DNA of 64,000 nt from Pegoplata infirma (Eukaryota; Arthropoda; Insecta; Diptera; Anthomyiidae), in assembly GCA_963921195.1 (NCBI GenBank), contig OY992539.1, positions 40,938,299 to 41,002,298 of the forward strand. Reading direction: 5' to 3'. Positions 1 to 11,621 of the stretch are shown piece after piece. How positions within the stretch are numbered: the first letter of the stretch is position 1; each line of letters starts with the position of its first letter. The translations under genes and the position numbers were made by a program. The notes under the pieces were generated by a model that was not told where the DNA came from, searched no databases, and saw only the letters and a list, made by a program, of their open reading frames with translations.

Positions 1-1590
1 CTAGCTTTACCAGATGGCTATCGTAAATTCAAATCAAACTAAAAATGTTTGTATTGAACAAACTTTTTCACGAAAATAAAGATTTTTTGCGAACAAAAAA
101 TTTTTTCGAGAAAAAAATTAACGCTATTATGGTTTGTTATGTTAGTTTAACAGACTTGAATGGCTTTAAATTAAAACAATATCGCAAAAGTTTAAGAATA
201 TCGTTTTAATTGTACTTGAGCATCAAAATATTAAATCGCGAATATCGCGAATACGAGCGCTTACTTTGAAAACCGACTAGCACCATTGAATTCAGCGTAC
301 TCTAATAAACTTTAACAGCAGAGTAGGGTGCCCAGCTTGTTAAAAAAAGTGTCAAATTCGAGAACAGTGAAATTAATCAGAATTTAAAACTGTTTAAAGT
401 TTAAAATCACCAAAAGTTTTAAAAAACCTTGAGAAAAAATTTACTAAAAGCACTAACAGTTATTTTTAACTTTTATAATTGAACAAAGTACCTATTTACT
501 GTGACAATATCATCGTAATGACTAGTAAAGAAATATGACCTCGAGCTTAAGTAATCTTTCATAAAATACAATTTTTAGGTCGAAAAACAAATAATTGAAA
601 TAAAAATAAAAAAAATTAAAAATTTGTCGAAATTTTATAAATTTTCAAAATCCGAAAAGTTTTGGGGAATTGGCTTGAATTGAAGCATCCACAAAACATT
701 TCAAAAAGAAAACTACAAAAATTGTAAAAAGTTAATAGTGTAAAATTTAAAAATTGTACCAAAATATTAAAATTTTTGTAATAAACAATTTAATTAAACC
801 AATAAAGTTTCATATAAAAATAATTAAAAACCTTCAATAAACACGTCAAAGTGAAGAAGTGCAGACAAAATATTAAAATTTTTCAATAAACCACAATTTG
901 ACTATCAAAGTTAAAAAAGCAGCCTAACTATGCTTTTTTCCGTTAAAAACAATTCAATTAATTTAATTAAAATTTTTATAAAAAAAATAAAAAAAGTGCA
1001 GAAAACTTCCAATAAAAATTGCAAAAATAATGTGCATCCACCAAATTTTAAGTTGTATTTTTAAAATAATTTGTTTTAGCCAACCCCCCACTCTTAAAAA
1101 AAACCAACTATAAAAAGAAATAAATTTGCCAAAATTTTTTGTGCAAAATTTTACATTTTTAAAAATATTAAAGTGTTTATTAAAAGTGCTTCAATTTAAA
1201 ACTGAAATAATACAAAAATATATTTCCATTTCGTTTTCCCCCAGTTTCTAAAATAACAACTATCCCATTTTTGTGTTCTTTCTGTGTATGTGATACTATT
1301 TAATTTTTTGTATACGAAAATTTAGTATTTGCTCCATCATTTAGAATTTAAACCATTAAAATTTCTATAATTTATATTAAGGATTATTTTAATGTTCTGC
1401 CATACATTACCTATTTAACCCCGTGTTTTTGTTTGTAAACCAGCAACTTTATTTATAAAGGTATATAGGCTTTTCAATTTGTGTTTTTATACATATTTCG
1501 TTATTACTCCTAAAAATAAAATATATTAACATAAAATTTCAATAACAAGGTTAAAAAGAGCAGAAATATGTTATAATTTATAACTATAAA
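1..1590. other. AT-rich DNA without recognisable gene
   Basis: No open frame of useful length and no element ends recognised. The stretch is poly-A/T rich with short homopolymer runs. Near position 540 a short block reading GACCTCGAGCT followed by an AGGTCGAA block matches the repeat family at 1,598-2,051 and 61,690-64,000, so part of this stretch is probably decayed repeat. Confidence 0.6.
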
Positions 1591-1597
1591 ACTCTTT

Positions 1598-2051
1598 AAA
1601 GCTATAAAGCAGCGATTCTTAAACTTTAAACTTTTAATTTTCCTCAAATTCTGAATAATTTTTATTAAAAATAAGAATTGTTTTATTCGACCTTAAAAAT
1701 TTTATATTTTGAGTAGATTTTTTCTAGCTCGAGGTCATTATTCTTTATTATGAAAGCAGGGATTCTTAAACATGAAACTTTTTGACTAGTTCTGAATAAT
1801 TTTTTTTAAAAAATATTTTTTTTTATTCGACCTTTAAAATATAATCTATATATTGAGTATGATTATACTAGCTCGAGGTCATTATTCTTTATTATCTTAA
1901 AAGCTTTAAAGCAGGAATTCTTAAACTTTAAACTTTTTTTGTCCAAATTCTAAGTAATTTTTATTAAAAAATACAATTTTTTTTATTCGACCTTTAAAAT
2001 ATTATATTTTGAGTATGTATATTCTAGCTCGATGTCATTATTTTTATACTA
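1598..2051. repeat. Three tandem copies of a ~150-bp unit
   Basis: Three consecutive units each run from an AAAGC..GATTCTTAAAC block through TTTTATTCGACCTT to a CTAGCTCGAGGTCATTATT block, starting near 1,598, 1,753 and 1,897. The units differ by scattered substitutions. A reverse-complement copy of the unit end lies at about 2,400-2,440 beyond the foldback at 2,078-2,380, so tandem units and foldback look like one compound element. The CTCGAGCT and AAGGTCGAATAAA blocks recur in the array at 61,690-64,000 and near 10,685. Confidence 0.75.
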
Positions 2052-2077
2052 ATTAAAACCATGATATTCTCATAGAA

Positions 2078-2380
2078 TAATTATCCAGAAAATTATTTTT
2101 CTGTATAAAGTTTATTTATGTTGGTCATTTTTGCAAGACTTAATCGACACGTGTTTCGGAATTTATCAGATTTCATTGTCAAGATTATTAAGCAAATATA
2201 AAAGCCTAAAGGGGATTTTTTGATCATAAACGATTTGTCATTTAAATCCCCTTCGCTTCTTGCATGTTGACAATGGAATCTGACAAATTCCGAAACACGT
2301 GTCGATAAAGTCTTCCAAAAAATTTCCAACATAAATAAATTTAAAACAGAAAAATAATTTTCTTGAAAAATATTCAATTG
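2078..2380. repeat. Foldback (inverted repeat), ~300 bp
   Basis: Two arms of roughly 110 bp face each other around a ~75-bp centre. The left arm block AAGACTTAATCGACACGTG pairs with the right arm CACGTGTCGATAAAGTCTT, and CAGAAAATTATTTTTCTG-like ends close the arms. Each arm carries a small internal stem (GGAAT..ATTCC) directly followed by CGAAACACG and preceded by TTGACAATG, the same layout as the foldbacks at 11,188-11,621 and 61,690-64,000. No coding potential. Probably a nonautonomous mobile element remnant. Confidence 0.8.
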
Positions 2381-2459
2381 GAATATAATGCTTATAATTA
2401 GTAAAGTAAATAATGACCTCGAGCTAAAATAAACCTACTCAAAATGTTTTTTTTTTGTG

Positions 2460-3600
2460 TATTATATTTATGAAGTTGTCATTCCAAATAGAAATATTTT
2501 AAAATAATTTTCTCAGAATAGTATTTTTTTCTTCTGGAGTCATATTTTTTCCAAGATTTTTTAACAAAAAAACCCTTAAAGGGTTTTTAAAACTTAGCTC
2601 GAGTTTTTTTAAATTTTTTTCAAAAGAAAATACGTGTTAAATCTAATTCTAAAGTAAATAATGGTAATAGATGTCTTCAGTAAAATTTAAAGAAGGTTCT
2701 TTCCTTACAACGTATTTAGCCTTTAAATCCTATTTCTTGGGGCCCTTTATTCCTTTTTTCCAATATCCTCATAGAAGACCAAGTGACTTGTGTTTAATTA
2801 TGAGAAATACGAGCTTAAAGTTGCAATAACTTGGTTGATTGTTAACAGATTTTAATTTTTATTGTTTATTAGAGAGAACATTTTCTGGAAATCTGATTTG
2901 GCCGATAAGCCGAGACACCCGAACCTTAGAGCTGTTACTTTTTTTATAGTAGTATATTTTAAGATTCAAGCAAATCCGTTCATAAGGCTTGAAGTTCTTT
3001 CCTAGTTAGAGAAAAATTTTATGTGGATTTTTTTAAAGAAAAATATTTAAAAATTTAAATTAACGGTATAACCTCAAACAAATAAACAAATGTTTAAATT
3101 TTTTTGTTAAATATAATATTTTTATTTTTATTTTTTGTTCTTTTTGTGTTAGTTATTCCTTTCGTAGACATGTCAAAAACCTTTTTAAAGACTGTTTATA
3201 ATTGGATTCATTAACAGTAACGATGTCTGGATCATTTATTATTTTGCATGCTAAACCATTTATCATACTTATTGTAATGTTAGTGTACCGTAAAAATTAC
3301 AATGGGGGTGAAAATATTTAAAAATTAAAGTAACGAAATTTACTGACATATCAAGACCTTTTGTTTGGTCATGTTTAAATTTAATAGAAAGTTCTGGAAA
3401 TATTTTTTTAGAAAAATAATCACAAATTCTTTCGATTTTAATTTTCTTGAAATATTTTTCTAGATTTTTTAAATATAAAGCTGTTGGAAAATTTTCTAAA
3501 AATCTGACTTTTTTAAAACTAAGTTTCGTGTGTAATGCATCAAAATATCGGTTATAATTCATTTATTTGTTGATCACATTTCCCATTTATTATTATTTTA
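2460..3600. other. AT-rich DNA without recognisable gene
   Basis: The reading frames here are short and have no recognisable motif. I see no tandem structure or terminal inverted repeats. There is an isolated CTTAGCTCGAG block near 2,593, again reminiscent of the neighbouring repeat family. Confidence 0.5.
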
Positions 3601-3629
3601 ATATAATTATTTTAATATAATGACCATTG

Positions 3630-5040
3630 CATTTTGGCGCCCAATGTTGGATTATCATGTTCTGAGAATTGTTTATTAAAATATATAATTAATTTAATTG
3701 AATTATACTGCGCTAAATACATTAATTAACGTATTGATCCCATTTACCAGTATTTTCATATAGCTGACGGTGAGGAAAACTCTCATCATTGTTAGTTTTG
3801 GCTCCCAACGTGGGGTTATCACTTTTTGAGAATTGTTCAATTAAACATGGTAGCCCAAAACACATTCAGTTACATATCGATCACAATTTCTTATTAAATT
3901 GAATTCCTTCATATAGCTGCCAAAGAGTTAGACTTATATTTAGGCGTCCAACGTGGGGCTTACATATTTTAAGATTTTTTTAACAAAAATAGTAACTTCT
4001 TATACACTTGACATTTTTCATATAACTGCCGGTGAAGAGAATATAAATTTTGGAGAATTATAGAATTATAAATTTTGGAGCCCAACATGGGGCTGCTATA
4101 TTTTTATAACTTTTTAATAACAATTGATTTACATGACCTCAAACATATTTATTACCATATGAATTACAATTTCTAATATAATTTAATTTTTCTTTAAAGC
4201 GGCCGCTAAAAAAAAACACACCTCATCGTAAATTTTGGCGTCCAAGATAGGGTTATCATGTTTTACGAATTTTTCTTCATCATATATATATTTATTCCGA
4301 GAGGAACATAGGGCCACCTTTTTTTGTTGTGGTTTCATTGATAAAAGAAGTTTAAGATGGCCTGGAATTAGTCGATCGTATACGAGTCTGGTAACAGGGC
4401 TGCCAGTGTCCAGACATACTGTTGGTTTTTGGCTTTATGTCGCCAAATACTCGCCATGGCATTTCAAGAATCATACCCGGAATTTGTGAGAACTCAAAAG
4501 ACCCTCCTAGACTCTCCTCTTGAAATCGCTGACTGTCCGCGACTACTACAAATAGCAGCTTATCCGTATATGTACGAAGCGTATCACTAACCTCAACCTG
4601 TGCGCGTCCGGTAGAACTCTGCTATGCTCCCCATGAGGAGATAGCAAGCACACAGCGTCATTAAAATAACAATGTGCCTGTTTATCCGCAGTTGGTTTTG
4701 TATACCTGTTTTTGATGAAAACACGCCTTAATCTTACATGTTGGCTCCCAACATGTGGCTTTCTCAATATAGGAATGTTTCCATTATTCTCAGAGTCAAA
4801 GTATTTCTTTTAGAAAAATAACGGTTTAAATTCAATAAAAATTATCAGATTCCGGAGATGTTCTGAGAATCTTTCAATCAAATTAATAATAAATTTACAC
4901 TGGCTAAAAAATATTGATTCGTACATAAAACAAAATATCTCATAGCTTTGTATTTTTCCATACATTTGTCGGGGAAGTAGAAACTCCACATTGTACATTT
5001 TGGCTCCCAACACGGGGCTATCATGTTTTAAGAGTTTTTA
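3630..5040 (+). repeat. Tandem cluster of tRNA-Lys primer-site-like repeats
   Basis: Seven degenerate copies of a block close to TGGCGCCCAACGTGGGGC start at about 3,635, 3,799, 3,951, 4,076, 4,236, 4,742 and 5,001. The first five are 125-165 bp apart. Each is followed by a TTATCATGTTTTGAGAATT-like tail, and several are preceded by a CATATAGCTGCCGGTGA-like block. The 18-mer is the reverse complement of the 3' end of insect tRNA-Lys(CTT) including CCA, which is the primer-binding site used by many insect LTR retrotransposons. The simplest reading is a tandemly multiplied LTR/leader junction of a decayed LTR element. A gag-pol region is not visible. Another isolated copy lies at 55,502. Confidence 0.7.
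4372..4590 (+). other. Unidentified coding-like fragment inside the primer-site cluster
   Basis: Between the fifth and sixth primer-site-like copies, about 4,290-4,730 is distinctly richer in G+C than its surroundings. It contains an open frame of 72 codons (an ATG is available at 4,456) with balanced amino-acid use and the C-terminal pattern AAYPYMYEAYH before the stop. I do not recognise the protein. It could be a gag or env relic of the LTR element suggested by the flanking repeats, or an unrelated insertion. No splice signals or promoter were identified. Confidence 0.25.
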
Positions 5041-5256
5041 TAATCAAAATTAGTCTTAGAATTTCAATAAAATAAACACTGATTTTATGTGCTAGATTCG
5101 GGAGTACTCTTTCCCCATTCACCTACTTTTTTAAAATTTGATTTTAAGATTTTCAAATTTGTTTTCTTGCAATTATTGAAGATACGAACTAGATCTTTAA
5201 TTTTGACAAGATAAAGATTTTAAAATCTTAAACTTCGAAAGAATCCATATAAAAAT

Positions 5257-5448
5257 AGGGGCCACGTAGGCTAGTTGGTAGCGTGCTAACCTTTCAATGT
5301 GGGGGACGTGGGTTCGATTCCCACAAGAACCTTTGTTTTTTCGCTACAGCGGTTATCGTTACCAGTTCTCGGTTAGGTTGAATTTATTAATAATGAGTTA
5401 TAAATAAAAGAGAAAGAATAAATAAAAATAATTGATCATGTGATCAAA
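5257..5448 (+). mobile_element. tRNA-derived SINE, family A, copy 1
   Basis: A tRNA-like head occupies about 5,258-5,332. It has an A-box-like GGCTAGTTGGTAGC and a perfect T-arm GTGGG-TTCGATT-CCCAC. A body follows (TCGCTACAGCGG, CCAGTTCTCGGTTAGGTTGAA), then an A-rich tail ending in the palindrome TTGATCATGTGATCAA. The copy is flanked by an exact 11-bp duplication CATATAAAAAT at 5,246-5,256 and 5,449-5,459, showing LINE-type retroposition. The acceptor ends do not pair, so this is not a functional tRNA gene. Related copies: 16,060-16,223, 35,692-35,894 and 45,555-46,085. Confidence 0.9.
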
Positions 5449-5681
5449 CATATAAAAATCGATTTGATCTTTCTGATCTGCTTTGATCTGATAATATATC
5501 ATTGCATCTTATTGGATGTAGTTTTATCTGATCAGATATATTTAAATGTCTAATTTGTGCCAATATTGACCAAATCCGAGATATAATTTGATCTTGATTT
5601 TGGTAATTTCAGATATTTTATTTTATTTAGCGTATGGATTCCAAAATACAGAGAAAGGATACATTATTTATTTATACATAA

Positions 5682-8600
5682 TTTTTTTTTTTTTAAGCAA
5701 TTTTTAAAATAAATAGTTGTCACAAGTTTAATGACTTCAGCCAGGATATTGCTTCAGGTGAGATATTTTTAATTTCGTCGATTTCGCCTGGGAAGGATAG
5801 CACTGGGCAGTTGTATATTATATGGTCTACCGATTGAGATGGATGGCCACAAATACAGCTGGCGTCATTTGCAAGTCCCCACTTCGTTAGGGATTCCATT
5901 GTTCTTGCAGTGGATGTGCGGAGGCGGTTTAAGTTACACCAAGCTTTACGGGGTAGTTCAAACTCGGTGCTTCGTTCGTCAGTATTGAATAAGGGACTAC
6001 TTCGTCCTGAGTTATTCCACTGAGTTGTCCAAGCGGTTTGGATATTAAAGTTTTCCTCTTGTAGTTGTTTAGCTAGCAGTAAAGGTGGATGTCTCGATTT
6101 TAACCTTGACTCATAGCGATTATAAAGTTCCGAGTTCAGCGGTATGTTGGGATTTGTGCTGATTTTAGAATACTCCCGAAGGAGGGCTTGTCGTCTTCTA
6201 AGATGAGGAGGTTGGAGATTTGTTAGCATTGGGAGCCACTCAGTGGGAGTAGCCTTTAGGGTCCCCGAAATTATTCTCATTGTGGTATTCAGCTGGGTAT
6301 CGATGCGCTTCACATGGTGACTATTCAGCCAGATTGGGGCACCGTATTCGGCGGTTGAATAAACTAGAGCAAGAGCAGACGTTCGAAGACAGCTAGCAGA
6401 TGCACCCCAACTTGTTCCTGCGAGTTTTTGGATGATGTTGTTTCTTGTCTTTATTTTCTGTGCAGATTTGTCGAGGTGAAATTTAAATGATAACGTTCTG
6501 TCTAGAGTTATACCCAGATATGTTGGTGAAAAGTTATGTGTGAGCGTGGTACCGTTAAAACGAATTGTTAGTTTCCTGTTTGCCTCTATGTGGGTAAGGT
6601 GGAAACAGCATACCTCTGTTTTGGCTGGACTGGGTTTTAATCTCCAATTGCTGCAAAAGGATGATATTTAATGTAGGTCATGTTCTAGCACTTTTTCAAG
6701 CGTGCCAAATTTATCGTGTTGGAATGCGAAGGCCATATCGTCTGCGTAATTGAATTTTCGGGAGATGGTGGCAGGTAGGTCATAAATGTATAGATTAAAG
6801 AGTGCCGGGGCCAGAACTGAACCCTGTGGCAGACCATTGTTGAGCTTTCTCGTTTTACTGTGTGTATCGTTCAAATAAACATTGAAATGCCGGTCACTGA
6901 GCATCGCCAGTATTATATTACAAATTCTGCTACAAGGGATTACCTTGTTTAATTTCAGGATGAGGCCCTTTTTCCACACAGTGTCGTAGGCTGCTGTTAA
7001 GTCAACAAATGCGACAGCAGTTTTTTTCATCTGGTCGAAGCCATTTTCAATGTGATTGGTGAGGGATAAAATTTGATCTGTACAACTGCGACCCTTTCTA
7101 AAACCCGCCTGTTCAGATGGGATGATCCTTTCTAGGTCTACTTCTATGCGACTTAGGATTAAACGTTCAAAAAGTTTAAAGCATACAGAAAGTAGGGCGA
7201 TGGGGCGGTAATTTGTTGCATCTGCTGGATCTTTTCCTGGCTTTAGTAACGCAATAATTTTGGATTTTTTGAATAAACCTGGGAGGTTACCAGATTGTAG
7301 AATGTTAGTGTAGAATCGAGAGAGCCATTTTCTAGTGTGGGGACCACTGTATTTTATAAATTCTGGGTAGATGCAGTCAACTCCCGCTGCTGTGCCATTC
7401 TTAATTTTTGATAGCGCTTCATTAATTTCGGATACTGAAAATGGGTGAGAGTATGAGTCATTCGGAGATGTTTGGCTTCTTAGGGTCTTAAGTTCCTGGT
7501 TGATCTTTCGGGTGAAAGGTTTATCTGAATCCGCTTTGGATACGTTGACTATATGGCGGGCGATGAGATTTGGGTCTATTGGTGGTTTTGATGGGGTGGA
7601 TGGGTTTGCAGCCCCAAGTTTCCGAAGAAGACTCCATGCTTTCCGGCTAGAGTGCTTAAAATCTATTCGGGATACGGTGTCCGACCACTGCGACTTTCTT
7701 GCGTCGTCCAGACTTTTTATAAGTTCGTCAGCAACATCTGGGTTTTGATATTCACGAAACTCTTCGTAAAGCCTGTCTCTATCCTCGTTCCAGCATGGAA
7801 TGTATTCTTTACGATAGCCTCTGGGGATGCATTTCTTGGCTGTGGCAATGACTAGGCCAACGAAACGCTCGAAGTTTTTTACAGTGGGAGGGATAAAACG
7901 AATATCGCAGTCCAGTTTAGAGGTGAATTTTCGCCAGTCAGCTTTTTTGAAATTCCACCTGGATTTTGGAGTAGATTTTACGATGGGTATTGTGACGCCG
8001 ATGTTTACGAGTGCTGGACGGTGCTGGCTTTGTGGGAAGTCGGATAGAATAGACCTCGATGAGGGTAAGGGTTTGTCATTGACTGTTGAGACGAAGCAGA
8101 GATCAGGATTGGAGTCCCTGTTCCATCTGGCAGAATGGAAACTGCCGCGGTCTTTGGCATCGAATAAAAGTTGTAGTCTATTATTTTCAGACCATTGGAC
8201 TAGGAATTCTCCATTATCGTCATCGGCTGCGTATCTCCAAAGGCTGTGATGGCTGTTAAAGTCGCCGCAGTATATAGCCGGGTGGGGAAGAGTGGGAATA
8301 ACATTTTCGGGCCATGTAACTGCTGGAGGTTTATAAATGTTCGTAATGTATAAGCCGTGAACTCTGCTTACAATGATAGAGATGTCTTCTATATTGGAGC
8401 TTGAAATGACTTCTGCGTCGTGGATATTGTTGTTTATATACGTAGCAATTCCGTATCTAGGGTGGTTTATGGCTGCTAGAAGCTTATAGCCGGGGATATT
8501 TCCTCTTTGTTGTAAAATATCTTGAGATGATGTGTGAGTTTCCTGGATTAGGACTACGTCTACTTTTTCATCTATCAGTAGTCTTGATAGATAGTCGGAC

Positions 8601-8960
8601 TTTGCTTTGCTTATGCCCTCTATATTTAATTGGAATATGCGGACCTGGGGTCCTATTGATTTTGCAGTCTTTACCATATTCATTATTATTTTAGCGTAAT
8701 TGTAGCTTGTTTACGTGTTAAGATTTCCTTGTATTTCCTTTGTATTTCCTTGAATCGGAGCGATGTATAATTTTCTTTTCAAATAAGTTGTTTGATGATT
8801 TTCGTATATTTCTCTGTATTCGATAGCCAGGAGGTTTTATCTGGTATAGTTGATTAAACGTAAACTTTGGCTTCCGATTCGCAGTAGTTCATTTAGCGTT
8901 ACCCAGGATACACCGCGAGGAGGCGAACTACGGTTGTATCCCATTTCAGATATAATTATA
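5682..8960 (-). mobile_element. Non-LTR retrotransposon (Jockey-like LINE), near full ORF2
   Basis: The element reads on the minus strand. The A-tail appears as a T run at 5,682-5,694, the broken ORF2 at 5,720-8,683, and ~270 bp of upstream leader to about 8,960, where GC content drops. No ORF1/gag with zinc knuckles is visible upstream, so the copy is either 5'-truncated or of a one-ORF type. I could not find a convincing target-site duplication. It is markedly GC-richer than the flanks. Confidence 0.85.
5720..8683 (-). pseudogene. LINE ORF2: AP endonuclease + reverse transcriptase, one in-frame stop
   Basis: Target-primed reverse transcription enzyme of a LINE, about 987 codons. One frame is open throughout except for a TAA at 6,668-6,670 (codon 672). 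The N-terminal apurinic endonuclease spans residues ~14-225: N20, E48 in IQETH, GDFN at 140-143, and SDFPQSQH with H221. The reverse transcriptase spans ~420-720: GVDCIYPEF, YRPIALL, DLTAAYD with D561, GLPQGS at 617-622, and the catalytic YADD at 646-649, just before the stop. After the stop the same frame continues with a WRLKPSPAKTE block, a conserved thumb region and a C-terminal CCHC-like CICG..H..C motif near 5,800. Domain order fits the Jockey group, though related clades share it. A single substitution in otherwise intact code suggests recent inactivation. Confidence 0.9.
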
Positions 8961-9640
8961 TATATCAGATACGATATGAAGAGACATAAACAGATCACGT
9001 AAGATGTAATCCATTTTTACACGGTAATATAAATTTTTTAAAAATTAGGTGAATGGCAAAAGAGAACCAAATCTAGCACTATGGATTTTTCTTTAAAAAA
9101 AATTAAGATTACGGGAATTTTCCTTTAATAAAATAAAGTCAAATTCTGTAAATTTTTTCTAAAGAAAAGTAGCACCGCCGTAATATCAAAATGTTCGTGT
9201 CCCTATTGTTACTTAAAATATTTAATTCTTTAATAATTTCGCTCTTCTATACATGTGTTTAAAAGCAACAAGTAAAATATTTGTTTAGCTCATTTTACAA
9301 AAAAAAAAAAAAAAACAAAAAGAGAAAATAATTTATGTAAATATATATAACCTGTGTCCTTTTCTATGGTAGTATGTGTGGAAGTAATAGTTTTTTTTTT
9401 ACAGGTCCTTTGCATTACTTGTGCAAAAGTTGTGTAGAAAATATATCAACAACATGTATTTGAAATAAATATAAAAACATGCTTTAGAGGTCTACCATTA
9501 TTATAAGCCTTTATGTGCTTATATACGTTACAGTAGTGGTCAGAACTATAGGGGTCTCCAGCAAAATACTAGCATCAATGTGAAGTTGATACAAGAATGA
9601 AGCCTAGAGAAAGTAGTGCCAAATTAAACAGCTAGATTTC
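8961..9640. other. AT-rich DNA without recognisable gene
   Basis: No recognisable coding or element ends. It contains an A run near 9,300 and a T run near 9,395. The TGATACAAGAATGAAGCC stretch near 9,590 grades into the DINE-1-like remnant that follows. Confidence 0.5.
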
Positions 9641-10090
9641 TGAAGTCAGGTACGAATATGTCTTATGGTCATAGGCTGGTTAAGTTTGAAAACTGGCGAA
9701 ATCGGACCAGGAGGAAAAAGGATTCGCCTTGAAGAACTAAACCAACCTCTCAAAACGCTATTTTTATAGAGTTTTTTATAATTTGGTAAAACAAATAAAA
9801 TTTTCTTTTAGTCAGGTGAAGTTTTAAGTGCGGAAAATTTTAGATTATTTTTGGGTGCTCCCACATTTGTGGGCGTGGTTATAAATTTTTTTTTTAAATA
9901 ATGATAATATTTTATTACTTAAGTGCAAAAATCATAATAAATAGGATTTTTAACATTTATCGCAAGGGGACGGGGTCCCCTAAAGCGTCCCCTATCTCCC
10001 CAAAATTGTTTTTTAATTTTTTTTTTTATTTTGGAGGGTATAAAAAATTTGGCACAGCTGAATTTAACAATATCACTGGTTTTTCGTTCA
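9640..10090 (+). mobile_element. DINE-1-like Helitron remnant (3' half)
   Basis: Shares GGCGAAATCGGACCAGG, the GTGCAAAAATCATAATAAATA block and a GGGGACGGGGTCCCC-type segment with the copy at 46,131-47,556. It ends with GGAGGGTATAAAAAATTTGGCACAGCTGAATTTAAC-type 3' structure (subterminal GGAGGGTAT followed by a TTGGC-ACA-GCTGAA hairpin). The 5' end with the ATACCCTCCAC hairpin is missing or decayed. Confidence 0.75.
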
Positions 10091-10683
10091 TTAAAATTTT
10101 GAGTATACTTGCATTTTTTTTTTTTTTGCTACAGTATCACATGTTATATATTTTAAATATATTTTTTGTTTTCTGCACATTTTTTTATTATAAAGCTGTG
10201 AAAATTATTAAGTTTACATAAATGGTTAAACTTATTCGCTCTAAAGTACATATTGACTTAAGCTTTATATGAACATTAGGATGGCAGTCAATTAGAAACA
10301 TATATAACTATATGAAAATGCGCTGGATATAAAATTAAAATTTTTGGAACATTTTTTTTTGAAAATATTAATTCTTAAATTAAAAATTTATCTTTAGTCC
10401 AAAATTATTTTTTTTTTGTAAATAATAGCCACCCTAATAAATATGCGCACACACACAAAATGACCTTGTTTCACAGGACTCTGTAAACATAAATAACGTT
10501 TGAATATGCTGTGGCTATGTTTTTGTTTTCATACAAAAAAAAAAATATTTAATTGATTTTATTAAATTTTTTGCTCGCCAAACTATAATTAAATTTGTTT
10601 AAGAATTTATACATATTAAATATGTGTGTAATAAATTATTAGTAACTGTAATTGTTTAAGTTTAATTAAATATTTTTAGAAAC

Positions 10684-10965
10684 TATATTTTGAGTAGGGT
10701 TATTCTAGCTCGAGGTTGTTTTTCTTTACTAATTACAACTGGGATCGAATTGTCTGATGATTGTGCGTGAAATGGCTCTGAGTTGGTAGGGGAACAGGTG
10801 GAACCTGACATCTCGGTTCCTATAGTGGAATTGATGAACGAAATTGATGAGATATCAGAGAATAGAATGAAGGTTAAGTGGATATCACTGACTACGTGCG
10901 GGATATGGCTAAACCCTATGGCCACTGCCAAATCCTAAGAGGACAAAAAGTCTTCTTACTTTTGA
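10684..10965. other. Repeat block plus short coding-like fragment of unknown origin
   Basis: 10,684-10,725 is a partial copy of the CTAGCTCGAGGT repeat unit. From about 10,735 to 10,935 composition becomes GC-richer. On the plus strand a 55-codon frame (ending near 10,937) contains a VELMNEIDEISENR segment and is preceded in the same frame by a TGA near 10,770. The amino-acid composition looks coding but I cannot name the family. Probably a transposon or gene fragment. The 10,091-10,683 interval before it is AT-rich with nothing recognised. Confidence 0.3.
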
Positions 10966-11187
10966 CAAACGGACGACATTTTTTAAAATTTGTTCCAACC
11001 GCTCTAACTGCCCTAATAGTGCCCTTAGAACAACAAAATGTAGGACCGACCCACAATATTTTTTTAGTCCAAAAATTTTCTCTGAACACACCTACCCTCT
11101 ATCTTTAACTGTTAAGGCGGTCCCCATACAATTTTTTTTATTTTTTGTAAATGTTTTATATTTATTGTTGACCTGTGTTGATTAATT

Positions 11188-11621
11188 GTGTTGTTGGTTT
11201 AGTTAGGCTTAAGGTCCTCCAAAAACAAAAATAAAAAATCAGATTTTTTTTATTATTATTTTAATTTTATTATTTTCTTCTTCCAATATTTCAACCAACG
11301 TCGTTGGTCATCCTCAGGGATATTTAAACCACTGGAATATTAAAATTATTAAACAACGAGTTGATACGTCCACGCTTGCTTACATGCTTTCATCAACTCA
11401 TGCATGTAAGCAAGCGTGGACGTATCAAGCAAGCGTGGACGTATCAACTCGTTGTTTAATAATTTTAATATTCCAGTGGTTTAAATATCCCTGAGGATGA
11501 CCAACGACGTTGGTTGAAATATTGGAAGAAGAAAATAATAAAATTAAAATAATAATAAAAAAAATCTGATTTTTTATTTTTGTTTTTGGAGGACCTTAAG
11601 CCTAACTAAACCAACAACACA
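11188..11621. mobile_element. Foldback element with ~215-bp arms nested in another foldback
   Basis: Nearly perfect inverted arms run from TGTTGTTGGTTTAGTTAGGC (left) to its complement ending at 11,621, meeting near 11,395. The right arm has an extra tandem duplication of about 21 bp (AAGCGTGGACGTATCAAGC) near 11,410-11,445. Each arm contains CCCTGAGGATG, then a 6-bp stem ACCAAC-GAC-GTTGGT, then TGAAATATTGG. The insertion splits the left arm of the foldback at 10,966-14,292. Noncoding. Confidence 0.88.

Noticed and set aside
4198..4206. Rare GCGGCCGC octamer as a sign of a vector or engineered junction
   Set aside because: Flanking sequence is continuous native repeat (units of the primer-site cluster), with no adaptor or vector sequence visible on either side; one rare octamer is not evidence.
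5258..5332. Functional tRNA gene at the SINE head (also 35,695, 16,150 reverse, 42,600, 46,030 reverse and 49,088)
   Set aside because: T-arms and A/B boxes are good but acceptor stems do not pair, a non-tRNA body follows in the copies, and target duplications flank whole units.
7500..8249. Plus-strand frames of 82, 67 and 140 codons
   Set aside because: Shadows of the LINE ORF2 on the minus strand, which carries the recognised endonuclease motifs.
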